A stretch of DNA of 52,159 bases from Spirochaetia bacterium (GCA_025997715.1 BNUY01000003.1:1-52159), one strand, 5' to 3'; numbered from the stretch's first letter, positions 31,123 to 40,060 are shown. Notes: generated by a model not told the origin, from the letters alone. Numbers and translations: made by a program.

Positions 31123-32151
31123 CTAGGGTACCGGGACAAAGGCAAGGATACGGGAAACCACCGCGTCCGGGTCCAGCCCGTCCGCTTCGGCTTCATAGGA
31201 AAGGACGATGCGGTGCCGCAGTACCGGCAGGGCCGCGGTCTTCACATCCTCGGGGGTAACGAAGGGGCGGCCGTCAAAGAGGGCCAGGATACGGCAGCAC
31301 CGGTACAGGGCGATGGAAGCCCGTGGAGAAGCGCCGAAGGAGATATACCGGTACAGCCCTTCCCGCCCCGCCCTTCCGGCGGCAGCGGCATCTGCAGAGG
31401 GGGACCTTGCAGCCGCCGACTTCGTGGCAGCCGGCCTCGTGGCCGCGACCACCGAAACAATGTATTCCGCTATTTTATCATCAATACGGACAGCGTCTGC
31501 GGCGGCCCGGAGGCTCTCCAGTTGGGAAGCCCCAAGGATGGGCTCCAGGGGCGCCTTGGAATTGAGGGGCTTCAAAATCCGCAGTTCCTCCTCCGGGCTT
31601 GGATAGCGCACCAGCAGTTTAAGGAGAAACCGGTCCAATTCCGCCTCGGGCAGGGTGTAGGTTCCCTCATGCTCAATGGGGTTCTGTGTCGCCAGGACGA
31701 AGAAGGGATTCGGCAGGGGATAACTCTCCTCGCCAATGGTAACCTGATACTCCTCCATGGCCTCCAGCAGGGCGGACTGCACCTTCGCGGGCGCCCGGTT
31801 AATCTCGTCCGCCAGGATCACGTTGGCAAAGACCGGCCCCCGGCGCACGGAAAATTTCCCCAGGGACTGTTCCCACACCAGGGTCCCGGTCACATCCGCC
31901 GGGAGCAGGTCCGGGGTAAACTGTATCCGCTTGAAGTCCAGCCCGGTAATCTCCGCCAGACTCTTCACCGCAAGGGTTTTGGCAAGCCCCGGAACCCCCT
32001 CCAGCAGGATATGCCCCCGGGCTATCAGGGCCATAAAGAGCCCGTCGATCATCTCCCGCTGCCCGATAACCCGCTTGGCCAGTTCCGCTCGGCAGGCATC
32101 CAGCACATTCCGCGCCCCGGCCAGCAGGGCATCCATATCTTGTTGCGCCAT
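31123..32151 (-). CDS. moxR: MoxR-family AAA+ ATPase
   Basis: The 342-residue ATPase has Walker A GVPGLAKT (52-59), Walker B VILADEINRAP (111-121), sensor 1 ATQNPIEHEGTY and the lid motif YISFGASPRAS near 269-279. MoxR proteins act as chaperones that mature or insert vWA proteins. Residues about 241-264 are an Ala/Ser-rich insertion between ATRP and the lid that is not usual in the family. It leads the Bat operon. No Shine-Dalgarno sequence is present; a promoter with a -10 box 6 nt from the ATG predicts a leaderless mRNA. Confidence 0.9.
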   Translation of the reverse strand: MAQQDMDALLAGARNVLDACRAELAKRVIGQREMIDGLFMALIARGHILLEGVPGLAKTLAVKSLAEITGLDFKRIQFTPDLLPADVTGTLVWEQSLGKFSVRRGPVFANVILADEINRAPAKVQSALLEAMEEYQVTIGEESYPLPNPFFVLATQNPIEHEGTYTLPEAELDRFLLKLLVRYPSPEEELRILKPLNSKAPLEPILGASQLESLRAAADAVRIDDKIAEYIVSVVAATRPAATKSAAARSPSADAAAAGRAGREGLYRYISFGASPRASIALYRCCRILALFDGRPFVTPEDVKTAALPVLRHRIVLSYEAEADGLDPDAVVSRILAFVPVP

Positions 32152-32157
32152 GCTTTT

Positions 32158-32186
32158 ATTGTACCCCGCCGGGTTCTTCGGGGCAA
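32158..32186 (-). promoter_or_regulatory. Promoter of the Bat operon, predicted leaderless
   Basis: On the minus strand TTGCCC (32181-32186), 17-nt spacer, TACAAT (32158-32163), then 6 nt to the ATG of moxR at 32151. Confidence 0.65.
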
Positions 32187-32200
32187 TACCGCGCGCAGGT

Positions 32201-32229
32201 TTGACACATATACGCCATTGATTTATAAT
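32201..32229 (+). promoter_or_regulatory. Consensus promoter of the transketolase operon
   Basis: TTGACA, 17 nt, TATAAT: a perfect sigma70 consensus. The ATG is 36 nt further on and has an AGGAG site. This is one of the strongest promoters visible in the window. Confidence 0.85.
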
Positions 32230-32264
32230 GATGCCGATAAAAGTTATTACAAACAGGAGTCATC

Positions 32265-33092
32265 ATGGATAAAGAGAAGTTGGCCTACCTGAAGGGTCAG
32301 GCTAAGGAAATCCGAAAACTGACTATTGAGGAAATCGGTACCCTGGGTTCAGGGCATATCGGGGGCTCCATGTCCATCGCGGACGTGCTTGCCCTTCTGT
32401 ATTTTCACCGCATGAAGGTTGATCCCGCCCAGCCCCGGCTGAAAGACCGGGACCAACTGGTGGTTTCCAAGGGTCACGCGGGACCGGCGGTGTATTCCGC
32501 CCTGGCCTTAAAGGGGTTTTTCCCCAAGGATTGGCTTAAGACCCTCAACCAGGGGGGTACCAAGCTGCCCAGCCACTGCGACCGGAACCTAACCCCCGGC
32601 ATTGACATGACCGCCGGTTCCCTGGGGCAGGGCTTTTCCGCCGCCCTGGGTATAGCCCTGGGACTGCGGATCGACAAGAACCCCGCCCGGGTCTACACGA
32701 TAATCGGGGACGGTGAATCCGACGAAGGCCAAATCTGGGAGGGCGCTCTTTTCGGCGCGGCCCAGCGCCTGGCAAACATCACCGCCTTTACGGACTTCAA
32801 CAAGCAGCAGCTTGACGGCTATGTCAAGGATATCCTGGACCTGGGAGACCTCAAGGCCAAGTGGGTCGCCTTCGGCTGGTACACCCAGGAAGTGGACGGC
32901 CACGATATCGAGGCCCTGGATAAGGCGATTGAAAATTCGCTGGCCTGTAAGGATAAGCCCTCAATGATCATCATGAATACCATCAAGGGCAAGGGTTGTA
33001 ACTTTGCCGAGGGTATTGAGAAGAATCACAGCATGGCCTTTGACCTTGCGAAAGCCCGGGAAGCCATAGCCGCCCTGGACGTAGCGGACTAA
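32265..33092 (+). CDS. Transketolase, N-terminal subunit
   Basis: The 275-residue thiamine-diphosphate-binding half of a split transketolase. It has GSGHIGGSMSIADVLALLYF (H31) and the TPP/Mg motif IGDGESDEGQIWEG followed by FTDFNKQQLDG. With its partner it transfers two-carbon units in the pentose phosphate pathway. AGGAG precedes the ATG. The partner gene starts 18 bp downstream, so they are cotranscribed from the consensus promoter at 32201. Split transketolases are typical of many anaerobes. Confidence 0.93.
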   Translation: MDKEKLAYLKGQAKEIRKLTIEEIGTLGSGHIGGSMSIADVLALLYFHRMKVDPAQPRLKDRDQLVVSKGHAGPAVYSALALKGFFPKDWLKTLNQGGTKLPSHCDRNLTPGIDMTAGSLGQGFSAALGIALGLRIDKNPARVYTIIGDGESDEGQIWEGALFGAAQRLANITAFTDFNKQQLDGYVKDILDLGDLKAKWVAFGWYTQEVDGHDIEALDKAIENSLACKDKPSMIIMNTIKGKGCNFAEGIEKNHSMAFDLAKAREAIAALDVAD

Positions 33093-33110
33093 AGTCCGAA
33101 GGAGTAAACG

Positions 33111-34046
33111 ATGGAACAAAAAGAAATACGCGCCGCATACGTGGATACCCTTATGGAACTGGCGGTAAAAAACAGTGATATTGTGGTACTGGAAGCGGAC
33201 CTCATGGGCTGCACCAACACGGGGAGCTTTAAGAAAGCCTACCCGGATCGGTTTTACAACATGGGAATCTCCGAGGCCAACATGATTGGTGTTGCCGCAG
33301 GGCTTTCTTCCGTGGGGAAGATACCCTTTGCCTCCACCTTCGGTTGTTTCGCCTCACGAAGAGTCTACGATCAGTTTTTCATCTCCGCTAACTACGCCCA
33401 GTTGAACGTTAAGCTGGCCGGCATGGACCCGGGGGTAACGGCGGCCACCAACGGCGGCACCCACATGCCCTTTGAGGACCTTGCCATGATGCGGGCGGTA
33501 CCAAAACTAACGATAGTGGAACCCTCGGATGCCTGGAACGCCGCCGCCCTTGTTAAGGAAGCTGCGGAAACCTACGGCTGTGTCTACATCCGTTTCCCCC
33601 GCAAGCCGGTCCCGGTGATCTATACGGCAGCCGACAAGTTCCAGTTCGGCAAAGCAAAGGTATTGAAGCAGGGGAAGGACGTCCTGTTCGTAGCCCTGGG
33701 GAGCCTCATGGTAAACGAATCCCTCAAGGCCCGTGAAGCGCTGGCCGCCGAGGGGATCGATGCCGGGATACTGGACGTGCTTACCCTGAAACCCATCGAC
33801 CGGGAAGCGATACTGTCGGAAGCAGGAAAGGTGAAGGCGGTGATCAGCGCGGAGAACCATCAAATCAACAACGGCCTTGGCAGCGCGGTGGCGGAGATCC
33901 TGGCGGAAGGCGGGTTCCGGGGCAAGTTCGCGCGCATAGGCATCCGGGATGAGTTTGGGGAAGTTGGTTCCCAGGATTACCTGACGAAACGGTTCGGGCT
34001 GGACGCGCCGGTGCTGGCGGCTAAGGCGAAGGAGCTGCTTAGGTAG
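33111..34046 (+). CDS. Transketolase, C-terminal subunit
   Basis: The 311-residue partner carries the pyrimidine-binding domain (VVLEADLMGCTNTGSFKKAYPDRFYNMGISEANMIG pattern with the catalytic Glu in SEAN) and the C-terminal transketolase domain (about 185-311). GGAG precedes the ATG. A GC-rich stem GAAGGGG/CCCCTTC at 34055-34083 follows the stop and may end transcription, although the T-run is poor. Confidence 0.93.
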   Translation: MEQKEIRAAYVDTLMELAVKNSDIVVLEADLMGCTNTGSFKKAYPDRFYNMGISEANMIGVAAGLSSVGKIPFASTFGCFASRRVYDQFFISANYAQLNVKLAGMDPGVTAATNGGTHMPFEDLAMMRAVPKLTIVEPSDAWNAAALVKEAAETYGCVYIRFPRKPVPVIYTAADKFQFGKAKVLKQGKDVLFVALGSLMVNESLKAREALAAEGIDAGILDVLTLKPIDREAILSEAGKVKAVISAENHQINNGLGSAVAEILAEGGFRGKFARIGIRDEFGEVGSQDYLTKRFGLDAPVLAAKAKELLR

Positions 34047-34054
34047 GAGTCTTG

Positions 34055-34105
34055 GAAGGGGGCCGGGAGTGCGGCTCCCCTTCTTACTTAAAGTATATCT
34101 TTAAG
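34055..34105 (+). terminator. Possible terminator and adjacent small palindrome
   Basis: GAAGGGG (34055-34061) pairs with CCCCTTC (34077-34083), followed by TTACTT. A second palindrome CTTAAAG...CTTTAAG follows at 34087-34105. The first may end the transketolase transcript; the second may be an operator for hsdM. Confidence 0.4.
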
Positions 34106-34158
34106 ATACTATTCGCCTAACAAAGCGACGCCGTTCTACTGCAATCCAAATCATGCCC

Positions 34159-34187
34159 TTGTTATCACTTTCTTTTAATGGTATTCT
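34159..34187 (+). promoter_or_regulatory. Promoter of hsdM
   Basis: TTGTTA (34159-34164), 17 nt, TATTCT (34182-34187), about 34 nt before the proposed TTG start. Confidence 0.5.
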
Positions 34188-34220
34188 TACCTATAAAATA
34201 AAGGTAAGGGGAACCCCTGA

Positions 34221-35801
34221 TTGGCAAAAAACGCTACAAAGGCTGCAAAGAAAGAAATCACCATGGAGGAAAACCTCTGGAGTACCGCAAATAAACTCCG
34301 TGGTTCCGTGGAGCCCGCCGAGTACAAGCATGTCGTGTTAAGCCTCTTTTTCCTCAAATTCGCCAATGATAAATTTGAAGCCAAACGTCGGCAGCTCATC
34401 AAAGACGACAAAGAAAAATACCTGGACATGATACCTTTCTACACCAAGGACAATGTCTTTTACCTCCCCGAAAAATCCCGCTGGTCCTATATCATGAAGA
34501 ACGCAAAGCAGAATGATATCGCCCTCAAAATAGACACCGCCCTCTACACCGTGGAAAAAAGCAATCCCAGCCTGAAAGGCGCCTTACCGGATAACTATTA
34601 TTCCCGCCTGAGTCTGGACACCGCAAAACTCGCATCCCTTCTTGATGAAATCAACAAGATTGATACCCTGAAATACCCGGATCAGGACATCATAGGCCGG
34701 GTCTATGAATATTTTCTGGGAAAATTCGCCCTGGCGGAAGGCAAAGGAAAGGGAGAATTCTATACCCCCAAATGTATAGTAAATCTAATCGCCGAACTCA
34801 TAGAACCCTATAAGGGCATCATCTATGACCCCTGCTGCGGTTCCGGCGGCATGTTCGTACAGTCCATCAAGTTTATTGCAGCCCACCAGGGGAACACCAA
34901 AGATGTTTCCATCTACGGTCAGGAATATACCAACGCAACCTATAAACTGGCTAAGATGAACCTGGCGATCCGGGGAATCTCCGCCAACCTCGGCGAAACC
35001 GCCGCCGACACCTTCCTCAATGACCAGCACAAGGACCTCAAAGCCGATTACATCATGGCCAATCCCCCCTTCAATCAAAAAGAATGGCGGGCCGCAAATG
35101 CCCTCACCGATGACCCCCGCTGGAAAGGCTATGAAGTACCCCCCGCCAGTAACGCTAACTACGGCTGGATATTGAATATCCTCTCCAAACTATCCCAGAA
35201 CGGCACAGCCGGTTTCCTTCTTGCAAACGGCGCCCTTTCCGATGACGGCACGGAATTGAAAATACGCAGACAGCTTATTGAAAACAATCTTGTCGAGGCG
35301 ATTATCATCCTCCCCCGCAGCCTGTTTTATACCACCGACATAAGCGTAACCCTCTGGATATTAAACCGGAATAAAAAAGAGCGTACCATTGAAATCAACG
35401 GTGTACAAAAGAAATACCGCAACCGTCAGAAGGAAGTCCTTTTTATGGATTTGCGCCGGATGGGTTCACCCTTTGAAAAAAAATATGTTGAACTCACCGA
35501 AGCGGATCGAAAGAAAGTAACCGATACCGTGCATCATTGGCAGCAGGTAGATTACAAAAAGAAATACAAGGACATCCCCGAATTTTGTTACAGCGCCGCC
35601 TATGATGAAATTGCCGAAAAAGGGTTTACCCTGGTTCCAAGCCGCTATATTGAATTCGTCAACCGGGATGAGAATGTTGATTTTGATACTAAGATGAAAA
35701 CCCTGCAAGGCGAGCTTCGGGAACTGCTGATTGAGGAGAAGAAATCGCAGAAGGATTTGCTGGGGGTGTTTAAGGAATTGGGGTATGAGATTAAACTATA
35801 A
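34221..35801 (+). CDS. hsdM: Type I restriction-modification system methyltransferase subunit
   Basis: The 526-residue N6-adenine methyltransferase has the HsdM N-terminal helical domain (about 15-130), FYTPKCIVNLI, SAM-binding motif I DPCCGSGGM (203-211) and catalytic motif IV NPPF (281-284). With HsdS it methylates the recognition site; with HsdR it restricts unmodified DNA. The start is TTG at 34221 with AAGGGG upstream; ATG 34263 (MEENLW) is an alternative with a weaker site. It is GC-moderate, unlike the AT-rich genes that follow. A GxxExxY cassette begins 8 bp after the stop and separates it from hsdS. Confidence 0.93.
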   Translation: MAKNATKAAKKEITMEENLWSTANKLRGSVEPAEYKHVVLSLFFLKFANDKFEAKRRQLIKDDKEKYLDMIPFYTKDNVFYLPEKSRWSYIMKNAKQNDIALKIDTALYTVEKSNPSLKGALPDNYYSRLSLDTAKLASLLDEINKIDTLKYPDQDIIGRVYEYFLGKFALAEGKGKGEFYTPKCIVNLIAELIEPYKGIIYDPCCGSGGMFVQSIKFIAAHQGNTKDVSIYGQEYTNATYKLAKMNLAIRGISANLGETAADTFLNDQHKDLKADYIMANPPFNQKEWRAANALTDDPRWKGYEVPPASNANYGWILNILSKLSQNGTAGFLLANGALSDDGTELKIRRQLIENNLVEAIIILPRSLFYTTDISVTLWILNRNKKERTIEINGVQKKYRNRQKEVLFMDLRRMGSPFEKKYVELTEADRKKVTDTVHHWQQVDYKKKYKDIPEFCYSAAYDEIAEKGFTLVPSRYIEFVNRDENVDFDTKMKTLQGELRELLIEEKKSQKDLLGVFKELGYEIKL

Positions 35802-35809
35802 AGAATATT

Positions 35810-36361
35810 GTCCGCGGATTTTCACGGATTAACGCGGATTTATGAAGGAAGAGTTTATGTTGTATGAGGATGAGACATATAAAATAATTGGCGCTGCTAT
35901 GGAAGTTCATAAAGAATTAGGCGCTGGATTTCTCGAAGGTGTTTATCAAGAGGCTTTAGAAAAAGAGTTTAATTTGAAAAATATACCGTATAAACGAGAG
36001 ACGCCTATTCCTGTTTATTATAAAAGTGAATTATTATCAAAACATTATATTGCGGATTTTATCTGTTATAATAAAATAATTCTGGAGCTAAAAGCTTTAT
36101 CTGCATTAACCACCGAACATCAAGCACAGATAATAAATTATTTAACTGCCACAAGACTGGAATTAGGTCTAATTATTAATTTTGGAAGATCGAGTTTAGA
36201 ACATAAAAGAATAATACGTGAAACTATTGCAAATCGAGTGCCAAAGTTATGATATATAGAAGAATAAAAAAGTCCGCGGATTACGCGGGTTTTCACGGAT
36301 TAATATTGAATAGATATCAAATCTTTCCTAAATCCGCGTTAATCAGCGTAAATCCGCGGAC
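35810..36361 (+). mobile_element. GxxExxY cassette bounded by GTCCGCGGATT repeats
   Basis: The left copy of the repeat (35810-35841, GTCCGCGGATT then GATTAACGCGGATTT) and its inverted copy at 36330-36361 bound a 552-bp segment. A third copy at 36272-36303, oriented like the left one, forms a 90-bp hairpin with the right end. One small gene lies inside. I see no clear target-site duplication. Confidence 0.7.
35857..36252 (+). CDS. GxxExxY family protein
   Basis: The 131-residue protein matches the GxxExxY family: [27 protein letters not shown] carries the name-giving motif (GFLEGVY) and [13 protein letters not shown] the C-terminal conserved part, which resembles a nuclease-like fold. Function is unknown. 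I choose ATG 35857 because GGAAGAG lies just upstream; ATG 35842 is possible. The gene is AT-rich and sits in a repeat-bounded cassette between hsdM and hsdS, as if transposed into the operon. Its orientation keeps the operon reading direction. Confidence 0.85.
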   Translation: MLYEDETYKIIGAAMEVHKELGAGFLEGVYQEALEKEFNLKNIPYKRETPIPVYYKSELLSKHYIADFICYNKIILELKALSALTTEHQAQIINYLTATRLELGLIINFGRSSLEHKRIIRETIANRVPKL

Positions 36362-36385
36362 AAATTTCTTTTTGGGGAACATGAA

Positions 36386-37558
36386 ATGAAGGAAAGGGCG
36401 AATTATAGACGGATTGGTGACTATGTAGAATTAGTTGATGATCGGAATTTTGAATTCAAAGTAGATACCTTGTTAGGGGTAAGTATAAATAAGTATTTTA
36501 TGCCTTCGGTTGCAAATATTGTTGGTACTGATTTATCGAACTATAAGATAATCAAAAAACATCAATTTGCCTGTAGTCTTATGCAGGTAAGCCGGGATGA
36601 AAAAATCCCTATCGATTGTCTTACTGATTATGATATAGCAATAGTTTCCCCAGCTTATGCTGTATTTAAAGTTTCTGATACAACAAAATTACTACCGCAG
36701 TATTTATCCCTCTGGTTTAAGCGTTCTGAATTTGATAGAGAGGCAAGTTTTTTAGGTGTTGGTGGTATTCGTGGAAGTATGACATGGGACGATTTTTGTA
36801 ATATGGAATTCCCATTACCGCCTATTGAACGACAAAAAGCTACTGTAAAGGCGTATAAAACGGTTGCGGATCGAATTACGTTAAAAAGGAAGATTAACGA
36901 GAAACTAGAGGAAATGGCAGGGGCCTATTTTCAATCAATATTTCGCAATTATGATGAATTGCCGAACAAATGGAGTTATGCGCAAGTCGGTGATTTTTGT
37001 CAAGAGAACATTACGAATTTATCAACCTTAGATGAATTTGAGTCAATTAAATATCTTGATACTGGAAATATTACAAAAAATCATATTGAGAATTTTCAGA
37101 CTTTCAATATTGGCGATGATATTCCAAGTCGGGCAAAAAGAAAAGTATTTGATGGGGACATAGTTTATTCAACTGTCCGTCCTAATTTACGGCATTATGG
37201 ACTATTAAAAAATCCTCCAGATAATATGATTGTATCCACAGGGTTCGCGGTTTTGCATAATACAAACAAAGCCGTTTCAAATGAATTATTATATATGTGG
37301 CTTACAAATGAAAGCATTTTGGAATATTTGCAATCTTTAGCAGAAAATAGCGTTTCGACCTACCCCGCATTAAATGTATCTGATTTGTTGGAAGTTAAAA
37401 TAATTATACCGGATACGATTACACTCAATAAAGCAAATGATTTACTCCGATCGGTTTTTACAAACATTCATTATAACAATATTGAAATAAGAAAATTGAG
37501 TTCCTCAATAGATGTTTTATTGCCAAGATTATTAACAAAAAATAAAGGAACGTCTTAA
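36386..37558 (+). CDS. hsdS: Type I restriction-modification specificity subunit
   Basis: The 390-residue protein has two target recognition domains (about 1-150 and 195-350), each ending in a conserved helical spacer (FPLPPIERQKATVKAYKTVADRITLKRKINEKLEEMAGAYFQ pattern, and KIIIPDTITLNKANDLLRSVF). It determines the DNA site of the HsdMRS complex. The sequence is strongly AT-rich. GGGGA precedes the ATG. The next gene starts 1 bp after its stop. Confidence 0.9.
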   Translation: MKERANYRRIGDYVELVDDRNFEFKVDTLLGVSINKYFMPSVANIVGTDLSNYKIIKKHQFACSLMQVSRDEKIPIDCLTDYDIAIVSPAYAVFKVSDTTKLLPQYLSLWFKRSEFDREASFLGVGGIRGSMTWDDFCNMEFPLPPIERQKATVKAYKTVADRITLKRKINEKLEEMAGAYFQSIFRNYDELPNKWSYAQVGDFCQENITNLSTLDEFESIKYLDTGNITKNHIENFQTFNIGDDIPSRAKRKVFDGDIVYSTVRPNLRHYGLLKNPPDNMIVSTGFAVLHNTNKAVSNELLYMWLTNESILEYLQSLAENSVSTYPALNVSDLLEVKIIIPDTITLNKANDLLRSVFTNIHYNNIEIRKLSSSIDVLLPRLLTKNKGTS

Positions 37559-37559
37559 T

Positions 37560-39281
37560 ATGAATAAATGGTTTGAAAATGCAAGTAAAAACCTTCTCGA
37601 AAATAGCATTGAAAAAGTTGACTTCTTAAAAGCAAAAATAGAATGGTACTTTAACGAAGAAATTATTGACAATAATGACGAATATGATATAGATGAGGAA
37701 AGACCGTCATGTGAGTTATGTGAACACGAGAATTTAAGATGGCAATTTGTAATCAAAAATAGGTTTAATAACAATGAACTGAAAGTTGGTTCTACATGTA
37801 TTACCAAATTTGACATAGCTTTTATTGATAAAAATGGCCTTACTCACATTGGTGAAGATAGGGATAAAGCGATTGAAAAAAATATTAACGAAAAAATAAA
37901 AATGGCATTGTTTAATAATGTTCTAGAAGCCTTGCGAACATTATGGCGAAAAGAAAAAACTATAACTATCAGGGAAATCATAGAAAAAGCGGCAAAACAA
38001 TGGAAAGAGAAAAATGCATTTAGTCCAAAAATGCTTTCATTTATTATTACAAAATTTGAAAATAATAATATTGCTTATTCAAAGTTGGATCTAAAAGTAA
38101 ATTTGAGAAAAAATATTTACAAGGAACAAATGGAAGAACTTGAAAATTGGAATTATGTCAAAATAAGGCCTTTTCTTTCCGAAAAGCAAAGAGGCGATTG
38201 GGATTTGCACTTTAAGCACTTTGGTAAACCAGGGACTGATTCGAAAAATCATCATTTTTTACCACGATCTATCTTAAAGAATTTTGCATTTAACGATCGA
38301 GCACAAATATATGTTTTTGATAAAAAAATACAAATATGTTATGTGAGCAGTGTTGAGAAAGCAGGAAGTGAAAATAATTATAATACAGTTAATATCAATG
38401 GTGAACATCTTAATTGTGAAGATATTTTTAACGGTTTTGACAATCGTGTGGCTATAGTAATTAGTAAAATTATCAATAATGAAAATCTGTATTGTCTTAC
38501 TGATGATGAATATGATTTCTTATACCATATTGTCGCAATACAAATACAACGTACGCCTATAATGCGATCAACATATGCGACAGTTACCAAAAAAATGTTT
38601 CCTCTTGCCAAACAAGTTTATTATGCAGAAACTGGAAAAAATTTGAGTGAAGAAGATTACACAAAATATTTTACACCAGATGAAAATGAGAAAAAGCGTC
38701 TTTCAATAAAAGCTATTATTGAACCAGATACCGCAATATATAACGCTATTGTTTCACATCCAATAATCTTAATGCGAAGTCAAAACGATAATTTATTCAC
38801 CTCCGATAATAGCGTTATTTATAATAGTCTAGCACCATATGAAACCCCAAGTTTGTCTGGACCATCAACTGAAATAGATTTCCCTATTAGTTCAAAACTA
38901 GCATTAAGTTTTGTCCCAAAAATCATAGCACAAAGTATGAATAACCAATTTGAAAATCTTATCTGCTCAAGTATGGATAGTGAATATAGAAACGTTGCTC
39001 GTGCCATTAAAGAAAGGACTTGCATTGATTTGCAACATGACAATATTTTGTATCTAAATGATGGGCAAATGAAAAGTGCGAAACGATTTATATATTCCAA
39101 ACAACCTATTGACAAATATTTTATTGATGAAATCGGCACGTTTCCACAATTTGAAGTGCGTGATTCTATGATTTATCCCGGTGAAGGTCTGCCGCCTAAT
39201 AAACTTATAAGAAATGGAAAAGTTCTCGTTTTTTGCATAGATGATTTTTATTACGATTTTGATATAGGCTCTGTTCCATAA
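37560..39281 (+). CDS. DUF4238 protein with N-terminal Cys motif
   Basis: The 573-residue protein has an N-terminal region with C51-x2-C54 and, after VIKNRFNNNELKVGSTC, C80; this pattern is a putative metal-binding module seen in phage and plasmid proteins of unknown role. Residues 90-220 are helical and charged. From NHHFLPRSILKNF (H231, H232) to about 520 it matches DUF4238. It starts 1 bp after the hsdS stop, so it is cotranslated with the restriction system. Its role is unknown; a defence effector or accessory is inferred from context only. It is very AT-rich. Confidence 0.65.
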   Translation: MNKWFENASKNLLENSIEKVDFLKAKIEWYFNEEIIDNNDEYDIDEERPSCELCEHENLRWQFVIKNRFNNNELKVGSTCITKFDIAFIDKNGLTHIGEDRDKAIEKNINEKIKMALFNNVLEALRTLWRKEKTITIREIIEKAAKQWKEKNAFSPKMLSFIITKFENNNIAYSKLDLKVNLRKNIYKEQMEELENWNYVKIRPFLSEKQRGDWDLHFKHFGKPGTDSKNHHFLPRSILKNFAFNDRAQIYVFDKKIQICYVSSVEKAGSENNYNTVNINGEHLNCEDIFNGFDNRVAIVISKIINNENLYCLTDDEYDFLYHIVAIQIQRTPIMRSTYATVTKKMFPLAKQVYYAETGKNLSEEDYTKYFTPDENEKKRLSIKAIIEPDTAIYNAIVSHPIILMRSQNDNLFTSDNSVIYNSLAPYETPSLSGPSTEIDFPISSKLALSFVPKIIAQSMNNQFENLICSSMDSEYRNVARAIKERTCIDLQHDNILYLNDGQMKSAKRFIYSKQPIDKYFIDEIGTFPQFEVRDSMIYPGEGLPPNKLIRNGKVLVFCIDDFYYDFDIGSVP

Positions 39282-39719
39282 TGCGAGACCTACTCTGGAG
39301 TCTGACCTTGTAAGGGGCAATAACCCTCTCCTACCACGCTGCAAGAAATATAGAAGCTTCATTTTTTAGTCGTATTATCAATCCATCTCCATTGTTTTTA
39401 GCTTCTGTAGTATCTGATAAAAATATGTGTAGCTGCGTACCGCCCATTTCAAGTTTCCATGTATTTTTAACTTTTTCGTGGGTAAGCTTGCCTTTAACCT
39501 CTAACCCAGAATTACCACGCATACAGATTTGTATTCTTTTTGTTCTATCACCTTCCCATTTGAGCCAAGAATCTATTTCCTGTTCTGGTGTTTTTACTTT
39601 CGCAACATAGCCTTCTTCCTCAACTATTCGCTTTGCTTCTCTAATTGTCATATAAAATCTCCTATTTTTAATTAGTAGTCCTCGAACAAAAAATAGGCCC
39701 CGTTTTATGGAACAGAGCC
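39267..39719. repeat. 14-bp inverted repeat bounding a 450-bp segment
   Basis: GGCTCTGTTCCATA at 39267-39280 is exactly complementary to TATGGAACAGAGCC at 39706-39719. The left copy is the last coding bases of the DUF4238 gene. A minus-strand ORF lies between. Confidence 0.75.
39331..39651 (-). CDS. Small protein of unknown function
   Basis: A 106-residue protein on the strand opposite to the restriction operon. It begins MTIREAKRIVEEEGYVAKV and contains two short tracts of beta-type residues; no signal peptide, membrane helix or family is recognised. TAGGAG lies 8 nt before the ATG, which supports expression. It sits between 14-bp inverted repeats, so it may be a separate insertion. Confidence 0.5.
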   Translation of the reverse strand: MTIREAKRIVEEEGYVAKVKTPEQEIDSWLKWEGDRTKRIQICMRGNSGLEVKGKLTHEKVKNTWKLEMGGTQLHIFLSDTTEAKNNGDGLIIRLKNEASIFLAAW

Positions 39720-39946
39720 TTGATATAATATGTTATGAAAGAAAAGATTTAAGTAAAGGCTTAAGTATATATGTAAAAGCATCGAAAGAAACCAATATTG
39801 ATAAGCATTTCAATAAAAATATTAAAGAATTTACCCTATATGAAAATCAAAATATTAGATTTTGTATACGAAATCCTATAATTTCGAATGTAGAAAAATC
39901 CAATGAATTTGTTGGTTTTTTAGTTACCCTTGAAGGATGGAATTAG
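39707..39946 (+). CDS. Small AT-rich ORF, doubtful gene
   Basis: The 79-residue frame starts inside the right inverted repeat (39706-39719), with no ribosome-binding site. The product is hydrophilic and shows no recognisable domain. It could be a short gene with a different start or a remnant. A GTG overlapping its stop opens a further 34-codon frame to about 40050 that I do not regard as a gene. Confidence 0.3.
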   Translation: MEQSLDIICYERKDLSKGLSIYVKASKETNIDKHFNKNIKEFTLYENQNIRFCIRNPIISNVEKSNEFVGFLVTLEGWN

Positions 39947-40060
39947 TGGATACCCAGTTTGACGAACTGCGTCAAGAATTGAATTTTGCCTGTATCCCCA
40001 CGCCCCATTTATGCAACACCCGTTGCACAATTATCACCAAACGGATAACATAAGGAGCAA

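Noticed and set aside
31114..32292. 392-codon frame antisense to moxR
   Set aside because: MoxR motifs are clear on the minus strand, and the frame has no ribosome-binding site.
39946..40050. 34-codon frame starting at a GTG that overlaps a stop
   Set aside because: It contains the TTGACGAACTGCGTCAA palindrome and a GCAAC/GTTGC hairpin and shows no domain. It is more likely repeat debris than a gene.
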